Positions 8,472-16,819 of a DNA stretch of 64,000 nucleotides are shown here, one piece after another. Location of the stretch: positions 62,001 through 126,000 of the forward strand of contig CBDCAC010000007.1 in assembly GCA_965213775.1 (NCBI GenBank), given 5' to 3'. Source of the DNA: Lichenicoccus sp965213775 (GTDB lineage: Bacteria > Pseudomonadota > Alphaproteobacteria > Acetobacterales > Acetobacteraceae). The position numbers and the translations under genes were made by a program. The notes beneath the pieces are model-generated. The model was not told the DNA's origin. It searched no databases and worked only from the letters and a program-made list of their open reading frames with translations. The stretch's first letter is position 1. Each line of letters opens with the position of its first letter.

Positions 8472-8873
8472 CTAGATAACGATGCTTGGGCTGCCGATCT
8501 GGTCTGGATTGATCGGTACGCCGATGAAGTAGGCGAGCCTCTTACGCCATTCGTCGAACAACCTTACTCGATCCACGACTTCAGATCGGCTATGCGTCCA
8601 TGAGGCCGCTTTATCGGTATCGAGGTTCGCCGCGGCAGCGACGATCGCTTGTTCCAGCGCGTACAAGGAGACGAGATATTGCCGCACGACCTGTAGCTCC
8701 TCAGGAGCGAAGTTCGTGAGCCTATACTCCAGCGTTCCATAGGCCTGGAAGAACCGCCACGACTGTGATCCAGTGGCTCCTGTGCCATAAGCTGGGTATC
8801 CACAGAACCGCCGCACATCAACACGCTCGGCGTCGGTCAGAGGAGAGTTCGAAAGAGCCACGGAACCCGACAA
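8472..8873 (-). CDS. Head-tail connector-like protein
   Basis: A 133-residue, mostly helical protein in the place of a head-tail adaptor, soon after the capsid gene. It contains LTDAERVDVRRFCGYPAYG, LEYRLTNFAPEELQVVRQYL and VVDRVRLFDEWRKRLAYFIG, long amphipathic helices as in gp6/gp15-type adaptors. The start is TTG at 8873, supported by an AGGAGGG ribosome site seven bases upstream; GTG at 8861 is an alternative. It lies 3 bp after a 66-residue gene. Confidence 0.6.
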   Translation of the reverse strand: MSGSVALSNSPLTDAERVDVRRFCGYPAYGTGATGSQSWRFFQAYGTLEYRLTNFAPEELQVVRQYLVSLYALEQAIVAAAANLDTDKAASWTHSRSEVVDRVRLFDEWRKRLAYFIGVPINPDQIGSPSIVI

Positions 8874-8876
8874 GAT

Positions 8877-9077
8877 TTAGCCCTCCTGTAAAGTCACACC
8901 GCGGGCCAACAGCAAATCAAGCTCATCGGCATCGAGCACCTGTTGACCTGCCGACCAGAAGCGGTGGATGCCATCATCGTCGATGAAGCCATAAGGGAAG
9001 GTCACTCTAAAACGACCATTCATGGCCGCCTCCTCAGTGGGAGGCGCCGGAGGCGCCTCCCTGATGCGTCTCGCCAT
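8877..9077 (-). CDS. Small phage protein after the capsid gene
   Basis: A 66-residue protein starting MARRIREAPPAPPTEEAAMN and ending in FWSAGQQVLDADELDLLLARG. Its ATG overlaps the capsid stop by one base (TGATG), so the start chosen is 9077 rather than an upstream in-frame codon. The C-terminal half, with GFIDDDGIHRFW and a GQQV motif, reads like the small head-associated proteins seen after capsid genes in other alphaproteobacterial phages. Function unknown. Confidence 0.6.
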   Translation of the reverse strand: MARRIREAPPAPPTEEAAMNGRFRVTFPYGFIDDDGIHRFWSAGQQVLDADELDLLLARGVTLQEG

Positions 9078-10450
9078 CAGAGGCTCTCGATAACGACGCC
9101 ACGCTTGAGATAGCTGTTGGTTGCCGTCGGGATGATCGAAGTGCTCGCCGTCGCATCGGTCGGCAGCGCGTAACCACCGATCCAATACCAGGATTGGGCG
9201 ATGATCTGCTTAAGCCGATCAAGCGGCTCCCTCGTCACCATGACGACGTTGTCCACGCGCTCCATCAGAGATTTGTCGGCGTCCGGAATATCCCGAGCAC
9301 CCATATCGGCGTAGTCTCCCTCGATGAGGGCACCTTTTCCGCAAACCACTGCACGATGGATCGTCCCCGCGCCGAGCGAGATCTGCTGCGGAGCCTCGGT
9401 CGTCGGCACGAAGCGCACCCCGAGCAGTTCGACGACCGAACCGGCATGGTAAGTCTCGCTGCCATAGGCGCCACGGTAGAGGTACTTGAAGTCGCCATCA
9501 CGGAACAGACCCAGCATCTGCTGGTCGTCGAGATAGCAGTTATAAGAGCCGTTGATCGTCGGTACGTTGTTCATGCGAAGTGCTGCAACCGCACCGAGGA
9601 CCGTCTGGATGCCCAGCGTATCGCCTGGGATATAGTTAGCGGCGCCATAGGTTCCGGACGGCGCGACCAATGCGGCCGTACTCAGCCTGCCGTTCGGACG
9701 CAAGACAAGAGGCGCAGTGGCGGCGACGACTGCCTGCCCGGCCGTGCCGTCCGATACGGCCACGTTGGTCGAGAAGGTCAGCGTCCCGGAGATCCCATTC
9801 GGCGCTGTCGATATGCTGATCGCATCAGCAAGGCTGTTGATCAAGGTATAGGCGTTCGTGCCGACGGTGACGATCATGCCTGTGGTTGAGCCTACCGCCA
9901 CTACCTGGCCGAAGCTGTTCAGAACGTTCTGAAAGCCTCTTATGTCGTCGACACGTACCGTGGTGGATGCCGAACCGAGCGTCACGATCACCCGCGTATT
10001 GCCGCCGAGATAGCCTCCGACGCCGCCAGGTGCTCCACCGAACAGCGCGTTGCGGGCGATGCGATCCAGAGACTGCATCGCCTGCACGCCGTTCGTCCGC
10101 GCATTCGCGAGGAACTGGCTGGCAATGCCAACACCTTCGCTCACCATGTTGAGGTCGATCGTATCGCCATACTGGTTGATGGTGAGCGTATACTGCTCCA
10201 CCGACCAAGTCGAAGGCGTCAAGCCGTTGTCGAAGTTCGTGTTTACCGACGGTGCCAAGGGAGTGGTGACCGGCGTCTTCAAGCCTTTGCGGGTCTTCGT
10301 GATGGTCTCGCCGATCCGGTTGGGGAAGACCTCCCGATCCGCGATCGCGCGAAAGCTCAGCCGTGACTGCAGCCCGTCCTGGAATTCGCGGGCGAGAAAC
10401 CCCTGCTGAATGATTGGCTGCAGCTGCTGCGGAAAGTTCTGGATGGGCAT
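9077..10450 (-). CDS. Major capsid protein, N4-gp56-like HK97 fold
   Basis: A 457-residue capsid protein. The N-terminal part carries ADREVFPNRIGETITKTRKG, TPVTTPLAPS, LTPSTWSVEQYTLTINQYGD and TIDLNMVSEGVG, the pattern of N4-gp56/P22-type coat proteins (basic N-arm, TTPL, the QYGD strand). The C-terminal part has VVELLGVRFVPTTEAPQQIS and VMVTREPLDRLKQIIAQSWY, typical of the P-domain and final strand. A beta-domain of about 100 residues (positions about 160-270) is inserted between them. It follows the scaffold gene by 129 bp and is the most abundant virion protein expected from this operon. Confidence 0.85.
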   Translation of the reverse strand: MPIQNFPQQLQPIIQQGFLAREFQDGLQSRLSFRAIADREVFPNRIGETITKTRKGLKTPVTTPLAPSVNTNFDNGLTPSTWSVEQYTLTINQYGDTIDLNMVSEGVGIASQFLANARTNGVQAMQSLDRIARNALFGGAPGGVGGYLGGNTRVIVTLGSASTTVRVDDIRGFQNVLNSFGQVVAVGSTTGMIVTVGTNAYTLINSLADAISISTAPNGISGTLTFSTNVAVSDGTAGQAVVAATAPLVLRPNGRLSTAALVAPSGTYGAANYIPGDTLGIQTVLGAVAALRMNNVPTINGSYNCYLDDQQMLGLFRDGDFKYLYRGAYGSETYHAGSVVELLGVRFVPTTEAPQQISLGAGTIHRAVVCGKGALIEGDYADMGARDIPDADKSLMERVDNVVMVTREPLDRLKQIIAQSWYWIGGYALPTDATASTSIIPTATNSYLKRGVVIESL

Positions 10451-10579
10451 GATTCAGCTCTTTCTGGAGGGCAGGCCGTCGGGATCGCGCGCGATCCCCC
10501 GACACGTCGGTCGGTCTGCTTGATGCGGAAGCGATTAGGGCCGTCGCAGGTGACGTCGAAGGGTAGGCCGGTCTCGATG

Positions 10580-11125
10580 CTACTGGTGCGTATCTAGCAG
10601 ACGCATGCGCTCCGCCTGCCACGCTTCTCGGGAGAGCGTGCGGGCGTCGACGGTTGATGGAGCCGCAGGTGATGGAGGACGCTGTGTCTGTCCAGTGGTA
10701 CCTGTGCTGACACCTGCTCGGGCGTCGGAGAACAAGTAAGGTTTTTCCTGTCGTAGCGTATCGATTAGTGCTTCGGCACCCACGACTTCACCCTCATCGC
10801 TCAGCGTGAGCTTGGAAGTATCGGCGAGCCGCAGGCCATCGAGATCGATGATTCCTGCTTTTACTGCGTGCGCTTTGAGCTCCGCGCGAATAACACGTCC
10901 GGTAGCCTCCGTGCGGACCATGGCGATGGTGTCATCGCGATCGCGGGTAGCGGCCGCGACGTTGGCATCCCGCTCGCTCTGCACGATACGGATTTGTTCT
11001 CTATAACGTGCGAGGTCTCGGCGTAGTCGCTTCTCGTAATCCGAGGGCTCTCTCGGCACCTCGGCAGCTTCGACCAAAGACGACTCATCGGACACTTCGA
11101 GCTGATCGACGCTCTGCTCTGCCAT
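10580..11125 (-). CDS. Head scaffolding protein
   Basis: A 181-residue charged, helical protein just upstream of the capsid gene, the usual scaffold place. It has an acidic N-terminus (MAEQSVDQLEVSDESSLVEA), a long coiled-coil-like helix (YEKRLRRDLARYREQIRIVQ and onward), and a Gly/Thr/Pro-rich tail ending in a basic helix (REAWQAERMRLLDTHQ) that would bind the coat protein. The chosen ATG at 11125 has GGAAAG a few bases upstream; a longer in-frame start at 11182 exists but adds non-conserved sequence. Confidence 0.75.
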   Translation of the reverse strand: MAEQSVDQLEVSDESSLVEAAEVPREPSDYEKRLRRDLARYREQIRIVQSERDANVAAATRDRDDTIAMVRTEATGRVIRAELKAHAVKAGIIDLDGLRLADTSKLTLSDEGEVVGAEALIDTLRQEKPYLFSDARAGVSTGTTGQTQRPPSPAAPSTVDARTLSREAWQAERMRLLDTHQ

Positions 11126-11256
11126 ATGCTCTTTCCAGCCTTCCCTGTACAAGTCCCATCGACCGGCCCTGGAGCAGGCCAATTGCCGAGGGTTATGATG
11201 AAGCTCTTCGCTGACGCGACCAGCCGCTCTTGGTCGACTATAGGCAACGAATGCGA

Positions 11257-12675
11257 CTACACGGTCTCACCTTGATCTTCCGTATAGCTGCCTGCGAGAT
11301 CATAGAGTGGAGCCATGATATCGAAGGCAGTCGCCCGGTCGATGACGCCACTTCCAACAAGCGTAGCGACCGTCGAAGCCTGAGCTTGTTTGTCGGCAAA
11401 GCTCGCCGGGAACCAACTCGGCCAGGCTAACGCCAATCCTCCGGGATCAAGATTAGCGTAGTCTTGGCTGCCTATCCTCAGGCCGCCGCGCAGCTTGGCC
11501 GAGGCTGCGCAGACCATCCGCATCAGCGAGAGTAGACCACATTCCCCGTAAGAGATGCGCAGCCTGTCAGCCAGCCAGATTAGACCTTGATACATGAGCT
11601 CGATCGCTCTACCGCTCTGGCTCGTTCCGAGCCTGTCTCCATGTGCACGATTGCCGTGCATCGCCTCGAGAGCGATCGCCCGCAACTCCTGAACATGAGC
11701 CAGGACTGCGGCCGCCGCGTTTCCGTTGATCTCGAGTAGCTTCGCGTCTCCTTCCGGCGGGATCGTCAAGGCACTGGAGGCCCCACCTGATCGCAGCGGA
11801 TTTGCCGCGGAACCAAGAGCAGCGTTAGGATCCTTCAGAACCAGCGTCGGATCGGATCCATATTTCAACCCCCGGCCGGCCTGTGAAAGAAGATAATCGG
11901 CCTCGATGACGGTATCGATCCCGGCCGAGAACGTACAGGCGCCATCTACCCCCTCCGGATCAAAGCCTCCGCCGCCGGAGATGTTACGCATCCAGACGAT
12001 CGGCACGAAACCCAGCCCATGCACGACGCTCCTTTCGAGGTCGACGCGAGGCAGATCGGCACTGCCTGAGGATGTCGGCAGAAACCAAGTCTCAGCATTA
12101 TGATCCCACCGTCGCTGAAACCACATCGGCCCGTCGGCTGCACCAATTTCATAGCCCAGCGCCCGAAGTTCGGGAGCCGCAACCTTGTATCGCTCCGTCA
12201 CGCTCAGCAGTGTGCCGGGACTCTTCCGGCTCCATTGCGGCGTCAGGAAGCGCGTCGGCAGCACCTCGAAATAGGGCCGCCGGTCCACCGTCCGAAGCAG
12301 CACCGCGACCGACCCGACAGAGCCTCGCGTTGCCGCTTCGAGCATCGTCTCATTCAGATGTGTCTCACGCACCATGTCGGCGAGAGCCGAGACAGTCTGT
12401 GGGTGATTCGCACGCAGCAATGGCCAGTGCCCTTCGCTGAAGAGGAGCGATACGGAATCCTCGACCACGACACGGCAGAGGCCGGTGCGTACTGATGGTC
12501 GCCTCTCGTCGAGCGGTACATAATCTCCGGAGTCGCTCCGCTCGCGGGAGAAAGTATGTGGCAGGATGTCATATTGCCGTCCATCGAGTACCGCTTCGAG
12601 AGCGCCGAGCCGGAAACTCCGCTCCGGCATATCCGCATCGCGCGGCATCCGCGCCTGAAGAGCGAGCCAGTCCAT
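11257..12675 (-). CDS. Portal protein
   Basis: A 472-residue protein 5 bp downstream of TerL and upstream of the scaffold, which is the portal position. It contains LCRVVVEDSVSLLFSEGHWP, LNETMLEAATRGSVGSVAVL and HGNRAHGDRLGTSQSGRAIE, with VIEADYLLSQAG earlier; the alternation of long helices with short strands resembles SPP1-type portals. The dodecameric ring would form the DNA entry vertex and dock the terminase. ATG at 12675 has no competing start. Confidence 0.8.
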   Translation of the reverse strand: MDWLALQARMPRDADMPERSFRLGALEAVLDGRQYDILPHTFSRERSDSGDYVPLDERRPSVRTGLCRVVVEDSVSLLFSEGHWPLLRANHPQTVSALADMVRETHLNETMLEAATRGSVGSVAVLLRTVDRRPYFEVLPTRFLTPQWSRKSPGTLLSVTERYKVAAPELRALGYEIGAADGPMWFQRRWDHNAETWFLPTSSGSADLPRVDLERSVVHGLGFVPIVWMRNISGGGGFDPEGVDGACTFSAGIDTVIEADYLLSQAGRGLKYGSDPTLVLKDPNAALGSAANPLRSGGASSALTIPPEGDAKLLEINGNAAAAVLAHVQELRAIALEAMHGNRAHGDRLGTSQSGRAIELMYQGLIWLADRLRISYGECGLLSLMRMVCAASAKLRGGLRIGSQDYANLDPGGLALAWPSWFPASFADKQAQASTVATLVGSGVIDRATAFDIMAPLYDLAGSYTEDQGETV

Positions 12676-12680
12676 GAGGT

Positions 12681-14786
12681 TCAGCGCTCCATGATGTGGG
12701 ATGTTGAAGCCTTGCTGCCCGTTCGACGAAACGTCCGCCCAAACAGGTAGTAGCCACTGGCATCCACGAGATGATCATGACCTGTGCTCTTATCGGGCTC
12801 GTTTGTCCCCTCGCGATAGATCAGTCGTTCATAAGCCTCGATCGACTTGACGCAGGATGTGTTCACGAAAGCTCTTCGAGCGCCATCTGCTGATAGAAAT
12901 TGCCGGTTCATCACGTTGATCCTGTCCCTCACCGGCGGGTGCGAAGCCGTCGTAACGACGTGAAAGCCCGCTTCTCTCAGGATACCGATATCGGTCCGGC
13001 CGCCGGCGGAGCTTCTTCGCTGTGCACCCGCTGGATCCGGATAGATCGTGATATGGTCGACTACTCGGATCGAGGGATCAAAACCGGCACGGCCATAGCG
13101 CCGGATAATCTCCGCCGTCAGTTCGTCAGTATTCGATGTTGGCAGAATGATCTCGTCGATCTGTCGCGTCGCCTCACCGTCTTCCTGCCAGACCGTCGCC
13201 GACATCGGGTTGATGTTGAAGTCCATCCCGATGTGAAGTGGTCGCGACAAGTCATAACTGGACTGCCTGACGTTGTCGGCCCGGCTGAAGGCATAGATCA
13301 CACGGCCGGCGTAGCTCTCAAAGCTGGCTCCATATTCTTGCCTGAACGTCCTTGGATCCAGTTGCTGTTGTGCGGCGACCACTTCATCGCTGGGCACGTT
13401 GCCCCCATCCAGGGTCGTGAACAGGAAGGATTTATAGGCCGGATCTCCACCCGGTTGACCGAGAAGATAGGCGTCCCGAAAGTGATCGAATCCCTTCGGT
13501 GTTCCGATGAAGAGGGCATGACCACGTGAAGTCGATAGCATGGGACGGATAACTTCGCTCCATGCTTCCGGCCGGCAATCTGCCCATTCGTCGCCACCGA
13601 AGAACCAGAGACCCGACCCGCGCAGGTTCTCGAACGCATCCAACCCGACGATCCGGATCATATGACCAGAGCGAAGCCGCATTGCACAGCTGGTTTCGTT
13701 CGGACTTCCACTCAGCCATCGTGTCGGTATGGATTTCTTCAGCCGAGCCCACATGACCCTCTTTGCCTGGATGAACGTGGGGGCTCCATACCAGATCTCG
13801 TTCTCGGTCCCGACACCCGAGCGTATCGCCAATCTCGCAGCTCGGCGTATCTCTTCAGCCATCAGGAACGTGTTATGCGTCGGCACCATCGCCTCGCCGC
13901 AGAGATAGAGACGAGAGGGCGAATCAACCTGCAGACAACGTACCGCAACACTCCGGATCGGGGTTATCGAGACAATGCGCCTTTCCACGGGAGCAGCTTC
14001 ATTCTGCCATCTGACCCAGCGAGCCTCCGACGAGTCATTCGCTGCTGCTTCCACATGCGGCGCGAAGCCAAGGGAACGCAATAACTCTAAGACGTCACGG
14101 GTCAGAGACTGAGTGTGACAGAGCAGAGAGGACCAGTACTCGGTGCGACGGGCGCGAAGTTTCTTCGATAGGTCGCGCAGCAGACAATATCTCTGCTCAA
14201 TCGACGCGCGGAGGTCGAAGCGATCGAGTTGGACGGCTCGTGGCGCGACGGTGAGGGTAGTCTTGAGCGGAGCGTCATGACCACCCTCATCTATCCGTAG
14301 CGCTCGACAGGCCGCGATGGTGTATCGGTAGCATCCTCCCCGTTCGAGCTGCCGGGCGATCTCGATCGTAGAACGTACTACGCGAGCGTTGTCATCTCGC
14401 CGTGTCTCACGCACCTCCCACAAATGATCGTCATCCGCGATGATGCTGGTATTGTCGTCGAACTGCACACGGTTGCAGGGGCGGCCCAACATAATCTCGG
14501 TGACCAACACCACGTTGCAGATCGAGCCTTGCTCATCGAACAGTCGATCGCCTTTCCGCACCGATCCCATATCGGTCCAGCCGGTGGGCGACGGCAGAGG
14601 TGTCGACAGCGCCAGCGCCTTGCCGAAGCGACGTCCGCAGACGGCGACGCGAAACCTCGCCGTTTCATCCCATCCTGCATCATAGATTGCCCATTGAGGC
14701 TCGCTCAGGCCTACTCGCGCGGGGTCACGGCCGCCGCTGGCGCTCTGACTTGGCCTCTCGCCGAGGTGGATCGTAGTCAGCGGCAA
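12681..14786 (-). CDS. Terminase large subunit interrupted by an intein
   Basis: A 701-residue precursor; removing the 249-residue intein (residues 57-305) leaves 452 residues, normal for TerL. The extein has a Walker A split by the intein (GRRFGK, then T FLMAEEI), Walker B GLWFFGGDEWAD, the coupling motif LFIGTPKGFDHF, and the RNase H-like nuclease acidic residues in LHIGMDFNINPMSATVW and HDHLVDASGYYLFG. TerL packages DNA with the ATPase and cuts it with the nuclease. The start appears to be TTG at 14786, overlapping terS by 62 bp; a shorter start cannot be excluded. Splicing is needed for ATPase activity because the insertion separates the P-loop Lys and Thr. Confidence 0.9.
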   Translation of the reverse strand: MPLTTIHLGERPSQSASGGRDPARVGLSEPQWAIYDAGWDETARFRVAVCGRRFGKALALSTPLPSPTGWTDMGSVRKGDRLFDEQGSICNVVLVTEIMLGRPCNRVQFDDNTSIIADDDHLWEVRETRRDDNARVVRSTIEIARQLERGGCYRYTIAACRALRIDEGGHDAPLKTTLTVAPRAVQLDRFDLRASIEQRYCLLRDLSKKLRARRTEYWSSLLCHTQSLTRDVLELLRSLGFAPHVEAAANDSSEARWVRWQNEAAPVERRIVSITPIRSVAVRCLQVDSPSRLYLCGEAMVPTHNTFLMAEEIRRAARLAIRSGVGTENEIWYGAPTFIQAKRVMWARLKKSIPTRWLSGSPNETSCAMRLRSGHMIRIVGLDAFENLRGSGLWFFGGDEWADCRPEAWSEVIRPMLSTSRGHALFIGTPKGFDHFRDAYLLGQPGGDPAYKSFLFTTLDGGNVPSDEVVAAQQQLDPRTFRQEYGASFESYAGRVIYAFSRADNVRQSSYDLSRPLHIGMDFNINPMSATVWQEDGEATRQIDEIILPTSNTDELTAEIIRRYGRAGFDPSIRVVDHITIYPDPAGAQRRSSAGGRTDIGILREAGFHVVTTASHPPVRDRINVMNRQFLSADGARRAFVNTSCVKSIEAYERLIYREGTNEPDKSTGHDHLVDASGYYLFGRTFRRTGSKASTSHIMER
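13872..14618 (-). mobile_element. Class 3-type intein with eroded endonuclease in TerL
   Basis: An in-frame 249-residue intein within the TerL P-loop, encoded between AAG (Lys56) and ACG (Thr306). It begins ALALSTPLPSPTGWTDMG and has block B ending in DDDHLW (Trp123), block F VRCLQVDSPSRLYL (Cys284) and block G VPTHN (Thr303, Asn305), followed by Thr. Position 1 is Ala, not Cys or Ser, and the Trp-Cys-Thr set matches the class 3 signature in which the block F Cys starts splicing. The middle (about 198-245) resembles a LAGLIDADG helix pair, but its acidic catalytic residues are lost (LLRDLSKKLRARR), so homing activity is probably gone. Confidence 0.88.
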
Positions 14787-15219
14787 TCTCCTTGATGATC
14801 TGCGCCGCGTCGTCTCTTCCGGATGCAGCAGCGCGGGACATGAACTTGCCGGGCTTGCTACCCCTGAGAAGCAACATCAGGAGAGCGTCACTGTAGCGAC
14901 GTACTGTGATGGCCTCTCCCGTGTTTGGGTCGAAGACAGGCTTGCCTGCTTTGACCACTGGCTCGGCAACACCCTCAAGAGCACGTCGCCAGGCTTCTGC
15001 CTCAAGCATATCGGCTGCCTCGTCCATGGCGTCCTGAAACGCCACCGCGAAATCTGCGTTATGCTCCCGAAGCAGGGTGATCTCGCGCCTCGTAATCGTG
15101 CTCGCACGACACGCGACGCTGGGATTGCCGGTCTGTGCCAAGACAATGAGGAAACGGTCGATCGGTTCCAGACTCTCGGTTTGCTGAGACGCAACCTTTG
15201 CTGGACTGTTCCGTCTCAC
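14725..15219 (-). CDS. Terminase small subunit
   Basis: A 164-residue protein directly before TerL and overlapping its start by 62 bp. The N-terminal half has a helix-turn-helix-like segment (LIVLAQTGNPSVACRASTIT, RREITLLREHNADFAVAFQD) for recognising the packaging site, and the C-terminal half has PVFDPNTGEAITVRRYSDAL and LLMLLLRGSKPGKF, common in alphaproteobacterial phage TerS proteins (the L-LLRGxxPxxF oligomerisation motif). The start is GTG at 15219. It follows the 135-residue gene by 41 bp. Confidence 0.8.
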   Translation of the reverse strand: MRRNSPAKVASQQTESLEPIDRFLIVLAQTGNPSVACRASTITRREITLLREHNADFAVAFQDAMDEAADMLEAEAWRRALEGVAEPVVKAGKPVFDPNTGEAITVRRYSDALLMLLLRGSKPGKFMSRAAASGRDDAAQIIKEIAADYDPPRREAKSERQRRP

Positions 15220-15260
15220 ACGCTTGGCTGACGAGGCCGCGATGCCCGGAAGAGGCGGGC

Positions 15261-15668
15261 TCAGGCGTAGCGGACCGTGCCGACGCGACGGCCTCGAGAG
15301 GATGTCGACGCCAGCAAGTTACTCCGCATCGGCGGGGATTCCTCGAAGCGGCGGATCATCAACTCTCGCTTCAGCGCGCCTTCCACACGATCCCTGAACA
15401 TGTCCGAGAGACAACCGAGCTTCGTCAGGTTGCAGGTGCCGTATCGTCGCACGGGCACGCAGCGGATGACGATATCTTGCAGCGGCAGGCCGCTGAAGGC
15501 GACATCGGACCAGTGATCGGGAGCCACATCCGCTCGGTGACGGGTGCCGTTCTGACTCTCGATACGCAGCAGCGTTAGTTCGTCGCCTTCTATCGCCTGA
15601 ACAACGTAGACGGAAGCTCCACTCGCAACGACATCGCCGCATACGATCTGCACAACGCCTGCGAACAT
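15261..15668 (-). CDS. Hypothetical phage protein, first gene of the late operon
   Basis: A 135-residue protein preceding terS. It starts MFAGVVQIVCGDVVASGASV and contains a WSDVAFSGLPLQDIVIRCVP stretch and RRFEESPPMRSNLLASTSSR near the end. I do not recognise the family and see no catalytic motif. It is the first gene after the promoter and terminator at 15694-15780, so it would be the leading cistron of the packaging and structural operon. ATG at 15668 is the only good start. Confidence 0.5.
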   Translation of the reverse strand: MFAGVVQIVCGDVVASGASVYVVQAIEGDELTLLRIESQNGTRHRADVAPDHWSDVAFSGLPLQDIVIRCVPVRRYGTCNLTKLGCLSDMFRDRVEGALKRELMIRRFEESPPMRSNLLASTSSRGRRVGTVRYA

Positions 15669-15693
15669 GATGGTGACCCGTTATCTGCAGCTG

Positions 15694-15730
15694 AAACAAA
15701 AAACCCGCCGGGCGTAATTGCCGGCGGGCC
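15694..15730 (-). terminator. Intrinsic terminator at the head of the late operon
   Basis: On the minus strand an 8-bp GC stem (CCGGCGGG pairs with CCCGCCGG, 15704-15711 with 15721-15728) with a nine-base loop is followed by a run of six T residues then G and more T. It lies between a well-formed promoter (15752-15780) and the ATG at 15668. About 15 nt separate the expected start of transcription from the stem, and only 26 bp separate the T-run from the ATG, so no further promoter fits in between. Confidence 0.85.
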
Positions 15731-15751
15731 AAACTAACTCAGTATGTAACG

Positions 15752-15780
15752 TTTATAATCTTGAATGGACCCAGCGTCAA
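15752..15780 (-). promoter_or_regulatory. Sigma70-like late promoter
   Basis: On the minus strand TTGACG (15780-15775) and TATAAA (15757-15752) are separated by exactly 17 bases, close to sigma70 consensus. The transcript would start near 15745 and meet the intrinsic terminator at 15694-15730 within about 20 nt. This promoter then serves the late operon only if the terminator is read through. Confidence 0.7.
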
Positions 15781-15891
15781 CACGTTTTTTTGAAGATTCG
15801 AGACTATTTAAGGCTTGCCCCGCACTACGAAAACGGAGTTCCCGTTGGCGGGTTTACTAGGCGTAGCCGGGATCCTTCTAGAGAGGAGCGC

Positions 15892-16458
15892 TCAACTCCT
15901 GGGTTCGCATCGTGACAACAAGCGCTTTCGGTCTACGCCTTCATAATGCTCGGCGAGTTGCTCCAGGAGAAAAGCCATCTGCGCGGCGACTTTCTTGCGG
16001 CCGTTCACGTCTTTCGGCATGAGCCTCTCCGCGATTGACGAGAATGAGAGTTCGTCTACCAGGAACAGGCGCAACCTTATCTCGGCACAGAGACCGAGTG
16101 CATCACGGACGGCGCGATGCCGTGCGCATGAGGCGACTCTCGAAAGCATCCCAGCGTGAAAATCTCGAGCTTTACCGGTCCGACCAGCATCCGGGTCTTT
16201 CGCCCCTTCCACTCCCAGAACGTAGTCTCGATACCAGCGATCCGCTACAGCCACGTGTACATCGCCGATTTCACCAGATCGATGAAGTGCGGCCAACGGG
16301 CCATGTAGTCGCTGGACACCCTGCAGAATACGAAAATCATTACCTTTGCGTAGGCGCTCTGGAGACGCACGGTCGTCAAGATGATATTCTGCAGTAGCCT
16401 CTACGGACATACTTACTCGCGCCGGTTCAAATTCATACTTGCTCTCGATCTTCATCAT
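15892..16458 (-). CDS. Hypothetical phage protein, possible DUF6456-like regulator
   Basis: A 188-residue protein. A region around LHGPLAALHRSGEIGDVHVA, VADRWYRDYVLG and IRLRLFLVDELSFSSIAERL resembles the DUF6456/RNA polymerase sigma-like C-terminal layout (RxGxI-xxxxxxA-x-x-(W/F)-R-x-D-Y then a recognition helix), found in Alphaproteobacteria and their phages. The similarity is weak. It lies upstream of the promoter-terminator unit in the regulatory part of the prophage, compatible with a role in late gene control. Alternative start at 16455. Confidence 0.45.
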   Translation of the reverse strand: MMKIESKYEFEPARVSMSVEATAEYHLDDRASPERLRKGNDFRILQGVQRLHGPLAALHRSGEIGDVHVAVADRWYRDYVLGVEGAKDPDAGRTGKARDFHAGMLSRVASCARHRAVRDALGLCAEIRLRLFLVDELSFSSIAERLMPKDVNGRKKVAAQMAFLLEQLAEHYEGVDRKRLLSRCEPRS

Positions 16459-16543
16459 GCATCCTGTTCGGCAGCAGAGACATGGCGCACTTGGACATTA
16501 AGGGTCTTGATCGACAACCATCTCCCGTGCAGCTGATGGCGCG

Positions 16544-16819
16544 TCAGGTCGGCAGAACCTGGAATGGGGCTTTATCTGGGCAGATGGCGCTCCAGGTAAT
16601 CGGATGCCCTGCTGGAAGCGGTTCCGTGCCCGCGGCCTCCCTAGCTTCCGTGCAAGCACGTTGTCGCATGCGATTGGAAAGCAGTTTGGCACGACGTTGC
16701 GCGAAGCTGCGGCTCACTCCTAGACGTTGAGCAGCAGCACGTATAGTCACTCCCTGGTAATCCAGCAGGCGGGTCAGTGTGGCGTCGAGGTCGCCAGTCC
16801 AATTAATTGAACGAGGCAT
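16544..16819 (-). CDS. Small helix-turn-helix (GcrA-like) phage regulator
   Basis: A 91-residue protein whose first half reads as a helix-turn-helix: INWTGDLDATLTRLLDYQGV then IRAAAQRLGVSRSFAQRRAK, like the N-terminal domain of GcrA-type cell cycle regulators. The second half ends in PLPAGHPITWSAICPDKAPF, a short tail motif (PLPAGHPxTW) seen in small alphaproteobacterial GcrA-like proteins. It would act as a DNA-binding regulator. ATG at 16819 is preceded by an AT-rich non-coding region. Confidence 0.6.
   Translation of the reverse strand: MPRSINWTGDLDATLTRLLDYQGVTIRAAAQRLGVSRSFAQRRAKLLSNRMRQRACTEAREAAGTEPLPAGHPITWSAICPDKAPFQVLPT

Noticed and set aside
10451..10579. A coding-looking frame (IETGLPFDVTCDGPNRF) between scaffold and capsid genes
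   Set aside because: Protein-like and on the minus strand but no usable start codon and no ribosome site; could be a remnant or chance.
15840..15915. A tRNA-like T-arm (GGGTTCGCATC) near a GGAG/CTCC stem
   Set aside because: No acceptor or anticodon arm pairs; it overlaps the end of the 188-aa gene.
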